Shown here in pieces: positions 28,588-37,272 of a stretch of DNA of 64,000 nucleotides. The stretch spans positions 2,323,501-2,387,500 of the forward strand of contig NZ_AP019400.1 of NCBI RefSeq assembly GCF_004295585.1. The letters are read 5' to 3'. Source of the DNA: Cohnella abietis. Lineage in GTDB: Bacteria > Bacillota > Bacilli > Paenibacillales > Paenibacillaceae. The notes below the pieces were generated by a model. It did no database searches, was not told the DNA's origin, and worked only from the letters and a program-made list of their open reading frames with translations. How positions within the stretch are numbered: position 1 is the first letter of the stretch; every line of letters begins with the position of its first letter. A program made the translations under genes and the position numbers.

Positions 28588-28953
28588 GTGCAAACGATAC
28601 TTCTTGTGGAAGATAATGAGATGAATCGTGATATGCTGTCTCGACGGTTGAGCCGCAAAGGGTTTCAGATTATTACGGCTGAAGATGGGAAGGAGGGCGT
28701 GGATTTGGCTATCCGGCAACGTCCCGATTTGATTTTGATGGATTTGAGCTTGCCTGTTATGGACGGCTGGGAGGCAACCCGATTGCTTAAGAACACAGAT
28801 GAAACGAAGCATATCCCGGTAATTGTCTTAACAGCTCATGCGATGGCGGGAGATGAAGCGGAGGCATACCGGGCAGGATGTGATGATTTTGATACTAAGC
28901 CGGTTGTCTTGGAACGGTTGCTAGAAAAAATAAATACGGCATTAGGACAATAA
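28588..28953 (+). CDS. Stand-alone response regulator receiver (CheY/DivK-like)
   Basis: 121 aa, a single REC domain: LLVEDNEMNRDML acidic pocket, phospho-acceptor Asp in LILMDLSLP, Thr in IVLTAHAM and Lys in DTKPV. GTG 28588 is supported by AAAGGAGATG. No output domain, so it most likely shuttles phosphate or acts by protein contact, probably with the MHYT kinase 30 bases upstream. Confidence 0.92.
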   Translation: MQTILLVEDNEMNRDMLSRRLSRKGFQIITAEDGKEGVDLAIRQRPDLILMDLSLPVMDGWEATRLLKNTDETKHIPVIVLTAHAMAGDEAEAYRAGCDDFDTKPVVLERLLEKINTALGQ

Positions 28954-28982
28954 TAAGAATATAAACAGATGGAGAAATTTTT

Positions 28983-30017
28983 ATGGAAGCTATGATCGCC
29001 AAAATTTTAATAGTAGATGATCAAGAGTATAATGTCAGTCTCCTGGAACGAATTCTAGGAAGAGCGGGATACAAGAAAGTGTATAGCACAATGGATTCTC
29101 TTCAGGTTGAACGTCTGCTCACAGAGATTGAGCCAGATATTATTTTGCTCGACCTACATATGCCTGGTATGGATGGGCTTGCGATTTTGAAAATGATTCG
29201 CGAGCGGTACGGTCCTGATCACTATCTGCCGGTGTTAATGCTGACTGCTGATTTGACTACAGAGGCCAAGCAGCAGGGCTTGCAGGCAGGCGTTAATGAT
29301 TTTTTGACCAAGCCCTATGATCGAACAGAAGTGATTCTTCGTATTACCAATTTGCTCCGCACCCGGTTTCTTCACAATCAATTGCAACAGCACAACAATC
29401 TATTGGAAGAAAGGGTACGGGAACGAACGAAAGACCTGGAGCAAGCACAAATGGAAATCATGCAGCTTCTTGGGCGAGCGGCGGAATATCGCGATGATAT
29501 GACGGGTCAGCATACTCAACGGGTAGGTGCGTTATCAGGACAAATTGCAGAACGCATAGGCCTATCTGAGCTGGAGGTCAGTATGATTCGGATGGCTGCC
29601 CCCTTGCATGATATAGGTAAAATCGGTATCCCTGATGATGTCTTACTGAAGCCCGGACGATTCGAGCCCCATGAATTTGAGCGTATGAAGTCTCATGCAT
29701 CAATCGGTTCCAGCATACTAGAGGGGAGCTCGTTTAAACTCCTGAAGCTAGCCCAGCTTATCGCTCTTTCACACCATGAAAAGTGGGATGGTTCCGGGTA
29801 TCCCCATGGATTGAAAGGAGAAGATATTCCTCTGGAGGCGCGGATTGTAGCCCTTGCCGATTTTTATGACGCATTGACTCATGAGCGTCCATATAAGAGG
29901 GCATGGACACAAGAAGAGACGCTTGCAGAGATTAAGGAGCAACGCGGGAAACATTTTGATCCGCTAATTGTGGACGTGTTCATTCAGTGTGTTAGCGAAA
30001 AGCCGCCCATTATCTAA
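28983..30017 (+). CDS. Response regulator with HD-GYP c-di-GMP phosphodiesterase domain
   Basis: 344 aa. Receiver domain at about 5-125 (Asp in IILLDLHMP), coiled linker, HD-GYP at about 155-335 with [23 protein letters not shown] and [11 protein letters not shown]. The metal ligands and the GYP triad are complete, so it should hydrolyse c-di-GMP when phosphorylated. Last gene of the MHYT-REC-HD-GYP run; ends four bases from the convergent histidine kinase. Confidence 0.93.
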   Translation: MEAMIAKILIVDDQEYNVSLLERILGRAGYKKVYSTMDSLQVERLLTEIEPDIILLDLHMPGMDGLAILKMIRERYGPDHYLPVLMLTADLTTEAKQQGLQAGVNDFLTKPYDRTEVILRITNLLRTRFLHNQLQQHNNLLEERVRERTKDLEQAQMEIMQLLGRAAEYRDDMTGQHTQRVGALSGQIAERIGLSELEVSMIRMAAPLHDIGKIGIPDDVLLKPGRFEPHEFERMKSHASIGSSILEGSSFKLLKLAQLIALSHHEKWDGSGYPHGLKGEDIPLEARIVALADFYDALTHERPYKRAWTQEETLAEIKEQRGKHFDPLIVDVFIQCVSEKPPII

Positions 30018-30021
30018 TAAG

Positions 30022-31413
30022 CTAGGAAAGGGGCGGAAATCGCAAAACAAACGCTGCGCCGCCGCCCGGCTCGTTATGGGCAGATATGCGGCCACGGCAC
30101 TGTTCAACGATGGCGCGGGAAATGGCGAGGCCCAGCCCAGTTTCTCCGTTCTTTCCTTTCACAAACCGTTCAAAAAGCTGAGATAATAACGGTTCGGGAA
30201 TCCCTTCACCGTCGTCGGAAATACCGATGTCAATTCCTTCAGAGTCAGCAGAAGTTTCGATGCGAATCGTTTCCTTGGCATATCGCGTCGCATTGCCCAG
30301 GATGTTGATAAGTGCTTGCAGCAGTTTCTCACGGTCCGCATAGATCATTAGCTCTTGACCGTTGCCCGGTCCGGTTGTCTCAATCTGCAAGCCACTCTTC
30401 ACGAGCAACGGATTAATTCGTTCCAACGCCTCCGCGATCAATTCCCTTACTGAGACACGGTCCATATGGAATATCCCGCCTTCGCTTTCCAGCTTGGCGA
30501 GAAGAATCATTTCCGTCACGATTTTTTTCAACCGTTCGCATTCCTTGACGATGACATCCAAGCCTTTATTGGCATGCTCGCCCGTAAAGATGCCGTCCTT
30601 GATGCCCTCTGCGTATCCCTGGATTGACATAAGTGGCGTCTTCAACTCATGCGAGGCGTTCTGAAAAAACTGCTTCTGAGTATGCTGGTATTTATCCAAT
30701 TCGCTAGCGAGATTGTGGACGGCTTTCGCGACTTCTCCGATCTCGCCTCCCGTTTCAATTAACTGAACCTCGGAGAAACGACGCATCTCCACCTTGTTCA
30801 ATTCTGCTTTCAGTTTCCAGAGCGGTTTGACAAGTCTTCTCGAGATGAGCATGCTCAGAAGGAAAGCGAAGATCCCACCGACGGACAAGATAATCATCAA
30901 TCGTTCGAATAAGGCGAGCTGCATCGCTTTAATCTTGCTTAGCGGAGCTGTCATGACCGCCGTGACACCCTGCTCGTCAGGCTTCACGCCTGGGATCGAT
31001 AACGTTTCAATGATATATTGATCGTCTTTTCCTTGCCAGATTCCTCTTGAGCCTAAGGAGTCTTGCTTCGATAATTGCACAAGCTCCGTCGTCGCCTCGC
31101 TCGTAAGCGTGCTATAGACCACTTTCTCCCCGGGCGCTATCAATACTGCGTTTGTCATTCCAGTTGAAGACGCTGTAGTGAGGTTTTTTTGCTCAGCCGG
31201 TACTTGTGGTACCTGCCCATCATTTTCTTGCGCCGGCAAGAGTGGCATGACTGGAGTCCATTCCATCAGAAGACCGGCTTGATCCCGTAGCTCTTTCCGC
31301 TGGTTATCGACCAAAGTGTCGAGCAGCAGCGGATAAATCAGAGCGGCAGTAATCGCCAAAATACATATCAGCAGCAAAGCAAAAGAGAGATGGAACCGAT
31401 ATATCATTTTCAT
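30022..31413 (-). CDS. Sensor histidine kinase (HAMP-HisKA-HATPase)
   Basis: 463 aa. Two TM helices (about 5-28 and 170-192) bracket an extracellular sensor of about 140 residues; then HAMP, HisKA with ASHELKTPLMSIQGY and the ATPase lid [13 protein letters not shown]. Its ATG is one base after the stop of the response regulator gene, so the pair is translationally coupled. The divergent ABC/HlyD/ECF operon is its likely target (inference). Confidence 0.93.
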   Translation of the reverse strand: MKMIYRFHLSFALLLICILAITAALIYPLLLDTLVDNQRKELRDQAGLLMEWTPVMPLLPAQENDGQVPQVPAEQKNLTTASSTGMTNAVLIAPGEKVVYSTLTSEATTELVQLSKQDSLGSRGIWQGKDDQYIIETLSIPGVKPDEQGVTAVMTAPLSKIKAMQLALFERLMIILSVGGIFAFLLSMLISRRLVKPLWKLKAELNKVEMRRFSEVQLIETGGEIGEVAKAVHNLASELDKYQHTQKQFFQNASHELKTPLMSIQGYAEGIKDGIFTGEHANKGLDVIVKECERLKKIVTEMILLAKLESEGGIFHMDRVSVRELIAEALERINPLLVKSGLQIETTGPGNGQELMIYADREKLLQALINILGNATRYAKETIRIETSADSEGIDIGISDDGEGIPEPLLSQLFERFVKGKNGETGLGLAISRAIVEQCRGRISAHNEPGGGAAFVLRFPPLS

Positions 31414-31414
31414 C

Positions 31415-32128
31415 TTATTGCCCCGTCCTTTCCGTCCGCAGCCGGTAGCCGTGTCCCCACACAGTATCGACCGGAAGCTCCTTTATTTTTCTCCTCAGTC
31501 GCTTCACCAGATCGTCGATCGCACGGTCGCTCCCGTAATAATCATCTCCCCAAATCAACGTAAGCAGCTCGTCCCGGGTGAATGCTCGATTCGGTTGCTC
31601 GGTCAACGTCTGCAGCAATTTAAATTCCTTAAGCGTCATTTCGACTTCTTCCCGGCGCCAGAAAACGCGCCGTTCTTCGAGGACGAGCCGCAGCTCGCCA
31701 ACTTCAATCGCGGTATCCCCAGGTAGCGAAGGGGCAGGATTCTCTTGGGCTTGGCGAATCGAGCCAATCCGATGGAACAAGCGGTTCACGCGCGCGATCA
31801 ATTCTCTCGGGCTGAACGGCTTCGTCAAGTAATCATCGCCGCCGAGCTCGATTCCGAGGATGCGATCGACTTCCTCATCGCGCGCCGAGATCATGACAAT
31901 GGGAACTTCCGCCTCTTTGCGGATTTGCCTGCACAGCTCGAATCCGCTCATTCCCGGAAGCATGATGTCAAGAATCCACATATCAGGCGGGTCGTTCTTC
32001 CATAGCTCTAACGCTTCTTCCGCCGTCGATAACGTCATCGTGCGGTATCCTTCTTTATGCAAATAAGCCTCGACGATTTCCCGGATCTGGGCATCGTCAT
32101 CGACTACAGCGATTTGATAGGAATTCAT
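31415..32128 (-). CDS. OmpR/PhoB-family response regulator
   Basis: 237 aa: receiver (Asp in MWILDIMLPG, Lys in LTKPFSPREL) and a winged-helix DNA-binding domain (LKEFKLLQTLTEQPNRAFTRDELL ... RAIDDLVKRLRRKI). The second half of the helix is PVDTVWGHGYRL, typical of the family. GGGGGGGG precedes the ATG at 32128. Divergent from the permease operon across 183 bases that contain a 9-bp inverted repeat. Confidence 0.93.
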   Translation of the reverse strand: MNSYQIAVVDDDAQIREIVEAYLHKEGYRTMTLSTAEEALELWKNDPPDMWILDIMLPGMSGFELCRQIRKEAEVPIVMISARDEEVDRILGIELGGDDYLTKPFSPRELIARVNRLFHRIGSIRQAQENPAPSLPGDTAIEVGELRLVLEERRVFWRREEVEMTLKEFKLLQTLTEQPNRAFTRDELLTLIWGDDYYGSDRAIDDLVKRLRRKIKELPVDTVWGHGYRLRTERTGQ

Positions 32129-32232
32129 GCGGCACCCCCCCCTAACATTTTATCGACCCATTTTACCATACTAGATTCGGCTGAGGCCTGAATTACACAC
32201 TTTTTCCACATTGCTTTCATATTTACTCCCCC

Positions 32233-32262
32233 AACTTACTTGTACACTAAGCGAAGTAAGTT
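32233..32262. promoter_or_regulatory. Inverted repeat, candidate operator between two-component and permease operons
   Basis: AACTTACTT and AAGTAAGTT separated by 12 bases, in the divergent intergenic region, 50 bases before the permease ATG. Position and symmetry fit a regulator site or a 5' leader hairpin. OmpR-family proteins more often bind direct repeats, so the assignment is tentative. Confidence 0.35.
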
Positions 32263-32311
32263 AAGCCGTTGTGCACAAATTGTTTACCGGCTCCCGATTG
32301 GAGGTTTCTTC

Positions 32312-33178
32312 ATGAAATGGCACCGTCTAGCTCGAAGGGAGTTTCTAGTTGCTCTTGGTTTCCTGGCTCCGAGTCTGGCTGGATTTTCTGTTTTCTATCT
32401 TATTCCGTTCGGGCAGAGCATCCTGAACTCGTTTCAGGATGGAATCGGAGGAAGCTTTACGTTGTCCAACTACAAGGAGCTGCTCCTCAGCTCCTCGTTT
32501 CAGAAAGCGGCGTCCAACACGTTCTGGTTCACCGCGATCAGCGTACCGATTCTCGTCGCTGTATCGCTCATGCTAGCACTGCTTTTGAATCAGCGTGTAT
32601 TTTTCCGAAACTGGCTTCGTACCGCTTATGTACTTCCGCTTGTTGTGCCGGTCGCTTCAATCGTACTTGTTTGGCAAATTTTGTTTGATTGGAATGGCGC
32701 ACTAAATGCTGTGATGGAGCATTTTGGCTATAGCCGTCAAGATTGGATGAAATCTGACTGGGCTGGCTTTGTGATCGTGCTGGTTTATGTATGGAAAAAC
32801 ATCGGATACAACGTCATTCTGTTCATGGCCGGCTTGCAGAACATTCCGGGTCAATATTATGAAATTGCCGATCTGGAAGGGGCAGGTCCTGTTCGGAAGC
32901 TGTTCAAAATTACACTCACTTATTTGACGCCGACGACGTTTCTGGTCGTGCTCATGTCGGTACTGAATTCTTTCAAGGTATTTCGCGAGACGTATCTCGT
33001 TGCGGGCGCTTACCCGCACGACCGTATCTATATGATGCAGCATTACATGAACAATATGTTTCTGTCTCTCGATATCCAGAAGGTTTCGTCCGCGGCGGTG
33101 TTAATGGCGCTTTCCATCATGGTGCTCGTGTTCGTCCTGTTCCGTACGGAGAGGGTTTTCCGCTCCTATATGGAGTAA
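32312..33178 (+). CDS. Sugar-type ABC transporter permease (MalF family)
   Basis: 288 aa from ATG 32312, with GGAGG 7 bases upstream; the frame open from 32240 runs across the inverted repeat and is not used. Six hydrophobic helices; the cytoplasmic EAA loop reads EIADLEGAGPVRKLFKITL, the contact site for the ATPase. First gene of a five-gene operon with gaps of 22, 19, 13 and -8 bases. No ATPase is present in the operon. Confidence 0.9.
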   Translation: MKWHRLARREFLVALGFLAPSLAGFSVFYLIPFGQSILNSFQDGIGGSFTLSNYKELLLSSSFQKAASNTFWFTAISVPILVAVSLMLALLLNQRVFFRNWLRTAYVLPLVVPVASIVLVWQILFDWNGALNAVMEHFGYSRQDWMKSDWAGFVIVLVYVWKNIGYNVILFMAGLQNIPGQYYEIADLEGAGPVRKLFKITLTYLTPTTFLVVLMSVLNSFKVFRETYLVAGAYPHDRIYMMQHYMNNMFLSLDIQKVSSAAVLMALSIMVLVFVLFRTERVFRSYME

Positions 33179-33200
33179 GCGTAAGAAAGAGGGGAAAGAC

Positions 33201-34058
33201 GTGAAGAAGGAATGGGTCACACAGCTGTTGCGCTCGTTGCTGCTAATCGCCGTCGCCGTCCTGCTGCTGACGCCCGTTGTCTTGACCGTCGTCAGCTCCT
33301 TCATGACGGGGCGGGAAATTATAGCGAATTACAGCATGTTAGGCAAAACGGACACGAGTGTATTCGTTAATCTCAAATGGATTCCGGATTGGGTGTCTTT
33401 CCAGCAGTACCATAAAGTATTGATTGAGACGCCTAAATTTCTGTATTTGTTCTGGAATTCCGTATATATGGTGGCTCCCATCATCATTGGACAAGCCACT
33501 GTGGCAACGCTCGCCGCGTTCGCGCTTGGAAAGCTGAGTTTTTGGGGAAGGGAAGGATTGTTCTTTATCTACTTGATGACGATGCTAATGCCGTTTCAGG
33601 TGACGCTCGTGCCTAACTATTTGATGGCAGATCGGTTGGGCCTCCTGAATCATCCCGGATCTATTATATTACCAGGCGTGTTCGGCGCCTTCGGCGTGTT
33701 TTTACTGCGGCAATTTATGCTCCATATCCATTCGGCTTATATAGAAGCAGCCAAAATAGACGGAGCGGGATATTTGCGGATATTCCTATCGATTGCGCTA
33801 CCGATGGTGAAGCCGGGCATTGCCGCACTCATTGTACTTTTGTTCGTCGACTATTGGAACATGGTCGAGCAGCCACTTATTTTTTTGCAGGAAGCCGCGA
33901 TGCAGCCGCTCTCGGTTTTCCTCTCTCGCCTTCAGAAAGAGGAGTTGGACGTCTCGTTTTCCGTCTCGGTTGTGTATATGATGCCGATGGTGCTCCTGTT
34001 CTTAAGTGCGGAGAAATATTTTATCGAAGGAATCCAGCTTTCCGGCGTGAAAGGCTGA
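33201..34058 (+). CDS. Carbohydrate-type ABC transporter permease (MalG family)
   Basis: 285 aa from GTG 33201, behind AGAGGGG. Six hydrophobic helices; EAA loop IEAAKIDGAGYLRIFLSIALP. The large outer loop after helix 1 (about 30-75) is typical of MalG-type proteins. Pairs with the upstream permease; the following genes are an HlyD-type adaptor and a binding lipoprotein, an unusual context for an importer. Confidence 0.9.
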   Translation: MKKEWVTQLLRSLLLIAVAVLLLTPVVLTVVSSFMTGREIIANYSMLGKTDTSVFVNLKWIPDWVSFQQYHKVLIETPKFLYLFWNSVYMVAPIIIGQATVATLAAFALGKLSFWGREGLFFIYLMTMLMPFQVTLVPNYLMADRLGLLNHPGSIILPGVFGAFGVFLLRQFMLHIHSAYIEAAKIDGAGYLRIFLSIALPMVKPGIAALIVLLFVDYWNMVEQPLIFLQEAAMQPLSVFLSRLQKEELDVSFSVSVVYMMPMVLLFLSAEKYFIEGIQLSGVKG

Positions 34059-34077
34059 GCGAAAGGAGAGTGGCAAC

Positions 34078-35226
34078 ATGACACAGCGAAGACAACGAAT
34101 GGCCGGCCTAGCCTTGGTAGCGTTTCTCCTCGTATTGGCGGGGTTGACGCTGTTTAGCCAAACGCTTCAAACCGCCTTGCTGCCCAAGGTGGCGACAGCG
34201 AAGCCGGAAGATAAAAAGCTGACCCATCGCATTGAAGGTAGCGGAATGATCACCCCACGCAAGCAAATCGAGATAAACAGTGATAGTGGCTGGAAGGTGG
34301 AGAAGGTGCACGTTCGTAATGACGATCAAGTGAAGAAGGGCCAGGTGCTCGTGACTTTCGACGGAACGGAGGCGCAGCAGCAGCTTCTCGATGCGGAAGA
34401 TGAGCTGAAGAAGCGGAATTTGACCCGGGAGCTGCTGCAAGAGCAATTTATGGCTGCTCAGCGAGCAGAAGACGCGGAGATGATTCGCAAAGCCAAACGC
34501 GATTTGGAATTGGATCGGCTAGACCGGGATATTGCGATGCGGAGAATCGAAACGCTACGCAAAAATCTGACGCAAAAACGCACGTTAATAGCGCCAGTGA
34601 ACGGCAAAGTGGCGAATCTGCAAGCCGAGGAAGGAATGGGTCTTCCCCCAGGGCAGTCGGTGCTTACGCTTGTGGAAACAGGCGAGGGGTTTCATTTCAC
34701 CTTCACGGTGGATAAAGAGTCCGCTGATTTGATAAGAAAAAACGAGAAGGTGACGGTCAACGTGGATGATGAAGATAAGCCCAGGCAGATCGAAGGAACA
34801 GTCACTGATATTAAAGCGGCTTCCCCGGGAAGCAGTGGAGGAGGGGCTATAAACAAGCCAGATATCAATAGCGGCAATTCAGACGGAGGCAGCAAGGCAC
34901 AAAAAACGATCGTCGTTGACCTATCGGGAGACGGTCTTCAAGGAGGTGAGTCAGCTAGCGTTAACTTGGAGAAGCCGTTCAAAGATAAGGGGCTCGTCAT
35001 CAGCAAAAAGTGGCTTAAAAAAGACGGGTCCGGAAGCTACGTGTTCGTCGTTCGCGAGAATCGAAGCTCGCTCGGCAACAAATACACGGTCCAGAAGGCT
35101 TACGTGAAAATAGGGAACGGGAACGATGAGGAGATCATCGTGCTCGGAGGCGTTTACTTAGAAGAAGCTATTGTTACGGAGTCGAGCGAACCGCTGCAGG
35201 AAGGCAATCGAGTCCGATTAAATTGA
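34078..35226 (+). CDS. HlyD/MacA-type membrane fusion (adaptor) protein
   Basis: 382 aa. One N-terminal TM helix (about 8-30), a biotinyl-lipoyl-like half-motif (VRNDDQVKKGQVLVTFDG), a helical hairpin (about 100-165), the second lipoyl half (RTLIAPVNGKVANLQ) and a beta-barrel region with a Gly/Ser-rich insertion (about 245-275). Such adaptors normally join export pumps (MacB, RND). Here it stands between importer-type permeases and a binding protein. Ribosome binding site AAAGGAGAG. Function in this operon is not established. Confidence 0.87.
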   Translation: MTQRRQRMAGLALVAFLLVLAGLTLFSQTLQTALLPKVATAKPEDKKLTHRIEGSGMITPRKQIEINSDSGWKVEKVHVRNDDQVKKGQVLVTFDGTEAQQQLLDAEDELKKRNLTRELLQEQFMAAQRAEDAEMIRKAKRDLELDRLDRDIAMRRIETLRKNLTQKRTLIAPVNGKVANLQAEEGMGLPPGQSVLTLVETGEGFHFTFTVDKESADLIRKNEKVTVNVDDEDKPRQIEGTVTDIKAASPGSSGGGAINKPDINSGNSDGGSKAQKTIVVDLSGDGLQGGESASVNLEKPFKDKGLVISKKWLKKDGSGSYVFVVRENRSSLGNKYTVQKAYVKIGNGNDEEIIVLGGVYLEEAIVTESSEPLQEGNRVRLN

Positions 35227-35239
35227 GAGGATGATTGAT

Positions 35240-36598
35240 ATGAAAAAATTAGGGTTAATAATGATGCTGTCCATTGTTTTGATAATATCCGCTTGTACCA
35301 GCAACAACGGAGGCAATCCACAAGGTGAATCGACTGGTGAAAACTCTGGCGAGACGAAGAACGGCAAAAAAACCGTTGTTTTATCTGTTATGACGAATAA
35401 TCGTTTCTTTGAATCCGCAGTGCGTAAATTTGAAGATATACATCCAGATATTCACATTGAAATCAAGGAATACAAGGCGTCGACTGACGACGGAGGAGGC
35501 GGTATGTCCATGCAATCTCTATCGCTGGCAGATATCGAAAAGTACGTTCAATCGGTGACAACGCAGGTTCTTTCCGGCAAAGGGCCCGATCTTATCCTCA
35601 TGAGTGAACTGCCGCAGGACAAATTTGTAGCCAAAAAATTGCTGGTTGATTTGAACGATCTATTTGGCAAGGACAGCTCCATTGATCGAAATGCGCTTTA
35701 CACTAACATATTGGAGGCATCTAAGGACGGAGATGGTCTGTATGCCGTGCCACTCTCCTTTTCGCTCGATCTGTTTTCAGGAAATACCGAGATATTAAAG
35801 AAGGCAAATCTTTCAATCGACAATAATAAATCATGGAGCTGGAACGAATTTAGGGATGTTATGAAAAAATTGAAAGAAAGCAATCCCGAAATTGACTCTA
35901 ACCTGGACCCAATGTCGCTGCTCATGGATTATATGGAGGACAAATACGTTGAGCTGGTCGGCCAAGGCAATCCTAATTTTGACTCAGATATGTTCCGCAA
36001 TATGTTAAAGGAAATTAAGTTGATGTATGACGAAGGCATAATCGCCAAAGAAATGTCTTTCGGTGGCAGTAATTCGGCATTTCAAATGTCGGGCATATAT
36101 GGCCTCGAGCAAGCGCTGACGATGCGTAAGGGTGTGGATTATTACCAGAAGCCGAGCGCGGCGGGAGATAAGAAGGGTGCACCGTTCAGAGCCAGTTACA
36201 GCTTGGGAATCAACAGCAAATCCGAAGTTCAACAGGAAGCATGGGAATTTATATCGTTCTTGCTTTCAGATGAAATGCAAGAGGATCCGAATCTCATGGG
36301 AGTGCCGATAAATAAAGCTATAACCGAAAAGAAATTACAGGAAATTTTGCAAAAGCTCGAAAATGGAACGCTGGAAACGATGATTTCGAAAGAGATGCTT
36401 CCAGATGTCGAAACGGCGAAAAAACGGATTGAAGTAATCAAGCGGATGCTCCCTGAGTCGGATTTCCGCAGATTCAGCGATATGAAGGTGCTAACGATCG
36501 CGATGGAGGAATTCAGTAGCTTTATAAGCGGCCAGAAATCCGCGGAAGAGGTAAGCAAGCTTATCCAGAATCGGGTGAAGACATATTTGAATGAGTAA
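35240..36598 (+). CDS. ABC transporter substrate-binding lipoprotein (family 1)
   Basis: 452 aa from ATG 35240, 9 bases after GAGAGG; the in-frame ATG at 35231 touches that site. Signal peptide with lipobox ISAC (Cys near residue 19). Family 1 features: KTVVLSVMTNNRFFESAVRKFEDIHPDI and a late WEFISFLLSDEMQ. Ligand unknown; the C-terminus (SDFRRFSDMKVLTIAMEEFSSFISGQKSAEEVSKLIQNRV) is typical of sugar-binding relatives. Its end overlaps the ECF sigma start by eight bases. Confidence 0.9.
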   Translation: MKKLGLIMMLSIVLIISACTSNNGGNPQGESTGENSGETKNGKKTVVLSVMTNNRFFESAVRKFEDIHPDIHIEIKEYKASTDDGGGGMSMQSLSLADIEKYVQSVTTQVLSGKGPDLILMSELPQDKFVAKKLLVDLNDLFGKDSSIDRNALYTNILEASKDGDGLYAVPLSFSLDLFSGNTEILKKANLSIDNNKSWSWNEFRDVMKKLKESNPEIDSNLDPMSLLMDYMEDKYVELVGQGNPNFDSDMFRNMLKEIKLMYDEGIIAKEMSFGGSNSAFQMSGIYGLEQALTMRKGVDYYQKPSAAGDKKGAPFRASYSLGINSKSEVQQEAWEFISFLLSDEMQEDPNLMGVPINKAITEKKLQEILQKLENGTLETMISKEMLPDVETAKKRIEVIKRMLPESDFRRFSDMKVLTIAMEEFSSFISGQKSAEEVSKLIQNRVKTYLNE

Positions 36599-37145
36599 CG
36601 GAAGAGAGCAGCAGCGCAGATCAATCTCAGAAGCGTTCCCGATTATGTATTCCCAATATTTCATGCAAGTGTATTATTCCGCCTTCTCGGTCACCAAGAA
36701 CGACGAGCTGGCACAGGATGCGGCACAAGAAACGTTCTTGAAGGCTTATCGTCATTTCGACTCGTTGGAGCAGCATGAACAGAAAGGGGCTTGGCTCAAG
36801 GCGGTTTCCCGTAATGTGGCGATTGATATGTATCGCAAGCAGCGTCGGGAAAATAGGAGCTATTGGGCGTGGCGGGACGCCTGCCGAGGCGAAGTCGACG
36901 TTGAACGGACGATCGTAGACCAGGATTTCCTTAGGGGGTTGCTCTCTTCGCTGGAGCCTATCTATCGGCAGTCGTTGCTGCTCGTCTACGAATATGGCTT
37001 GACGTATGAGCAGCTCGCTAATTATCAGAAATCGTCGATCAGCGCCGTGAAGTCGAGAGTCCATCGAGCCAAAAAGAAGCTGCGCGTCGTGGCATTGCAA
37101 ACGGAAAACCTCGTGGGAGTGCCAGAACGTAGTAGTTTGCGGTAA
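36591..37145 (+). CDS. ECF-type RNA polymerase sigma factor
   Basis: 184 aa. Region 2 (YYSAFSVTKNDELAQDAAQETFLKAYRHF) and region 4 (LTYEQLANYQKSSISAVKSRVHRAKKKLR) with no regions 1 or 3. Translationally coupled to the binding-protein gene by an 8-base overlap. No anti-sigma gene follows; the next gene is the Big_2 protein. Control may therefore come from the transporter-adaptor complex or from transcription by the neighbouring two-component system (inference). Confidence 0.9.
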   Translation: MSNGREQQRRSISEAFPIMYSQYFMQVYYSAFSVTKNDELAQDAAQETFLKAYRHFDSLEQHEQKGAWLKAVSRNVAIDMYRKQRRENRSYWAWRDACRGEVDVERTIVDQDFLRGLLSSLEPIYRQSLLLVYEYGLTYEQLANYQKSSISAVKSRVHRAKKKLRVVALQTENLVGVPERSSLR

Positions 37146-37177
37146 AGATAAGCCAATTGAAGAAGATTGAAAAGGTA

Positions 37178-37206
37178 GCCGGACGCGCAGATACAAGCGG
37201 TCCGGC
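37178..37206 (+). terminator. Possible terminator after the ECF sigma gene
   Basis: Perfect GCCGGAC / GTCCGGC stem with a 15-base loop, 33 bases after the sigma gene stop. The following AACTGTTTTG is only weakly T-rich, so termination may be partial, leaving the Big_2 gene partly in the same transcript. Confidence 0.45.
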
Positions 37207-37272
37207 AACTGTTTTGTCGCTGCTCGTATGTTCGATAATATCTGAATTGTAATAAGAGGAGGAAGATGAAGG

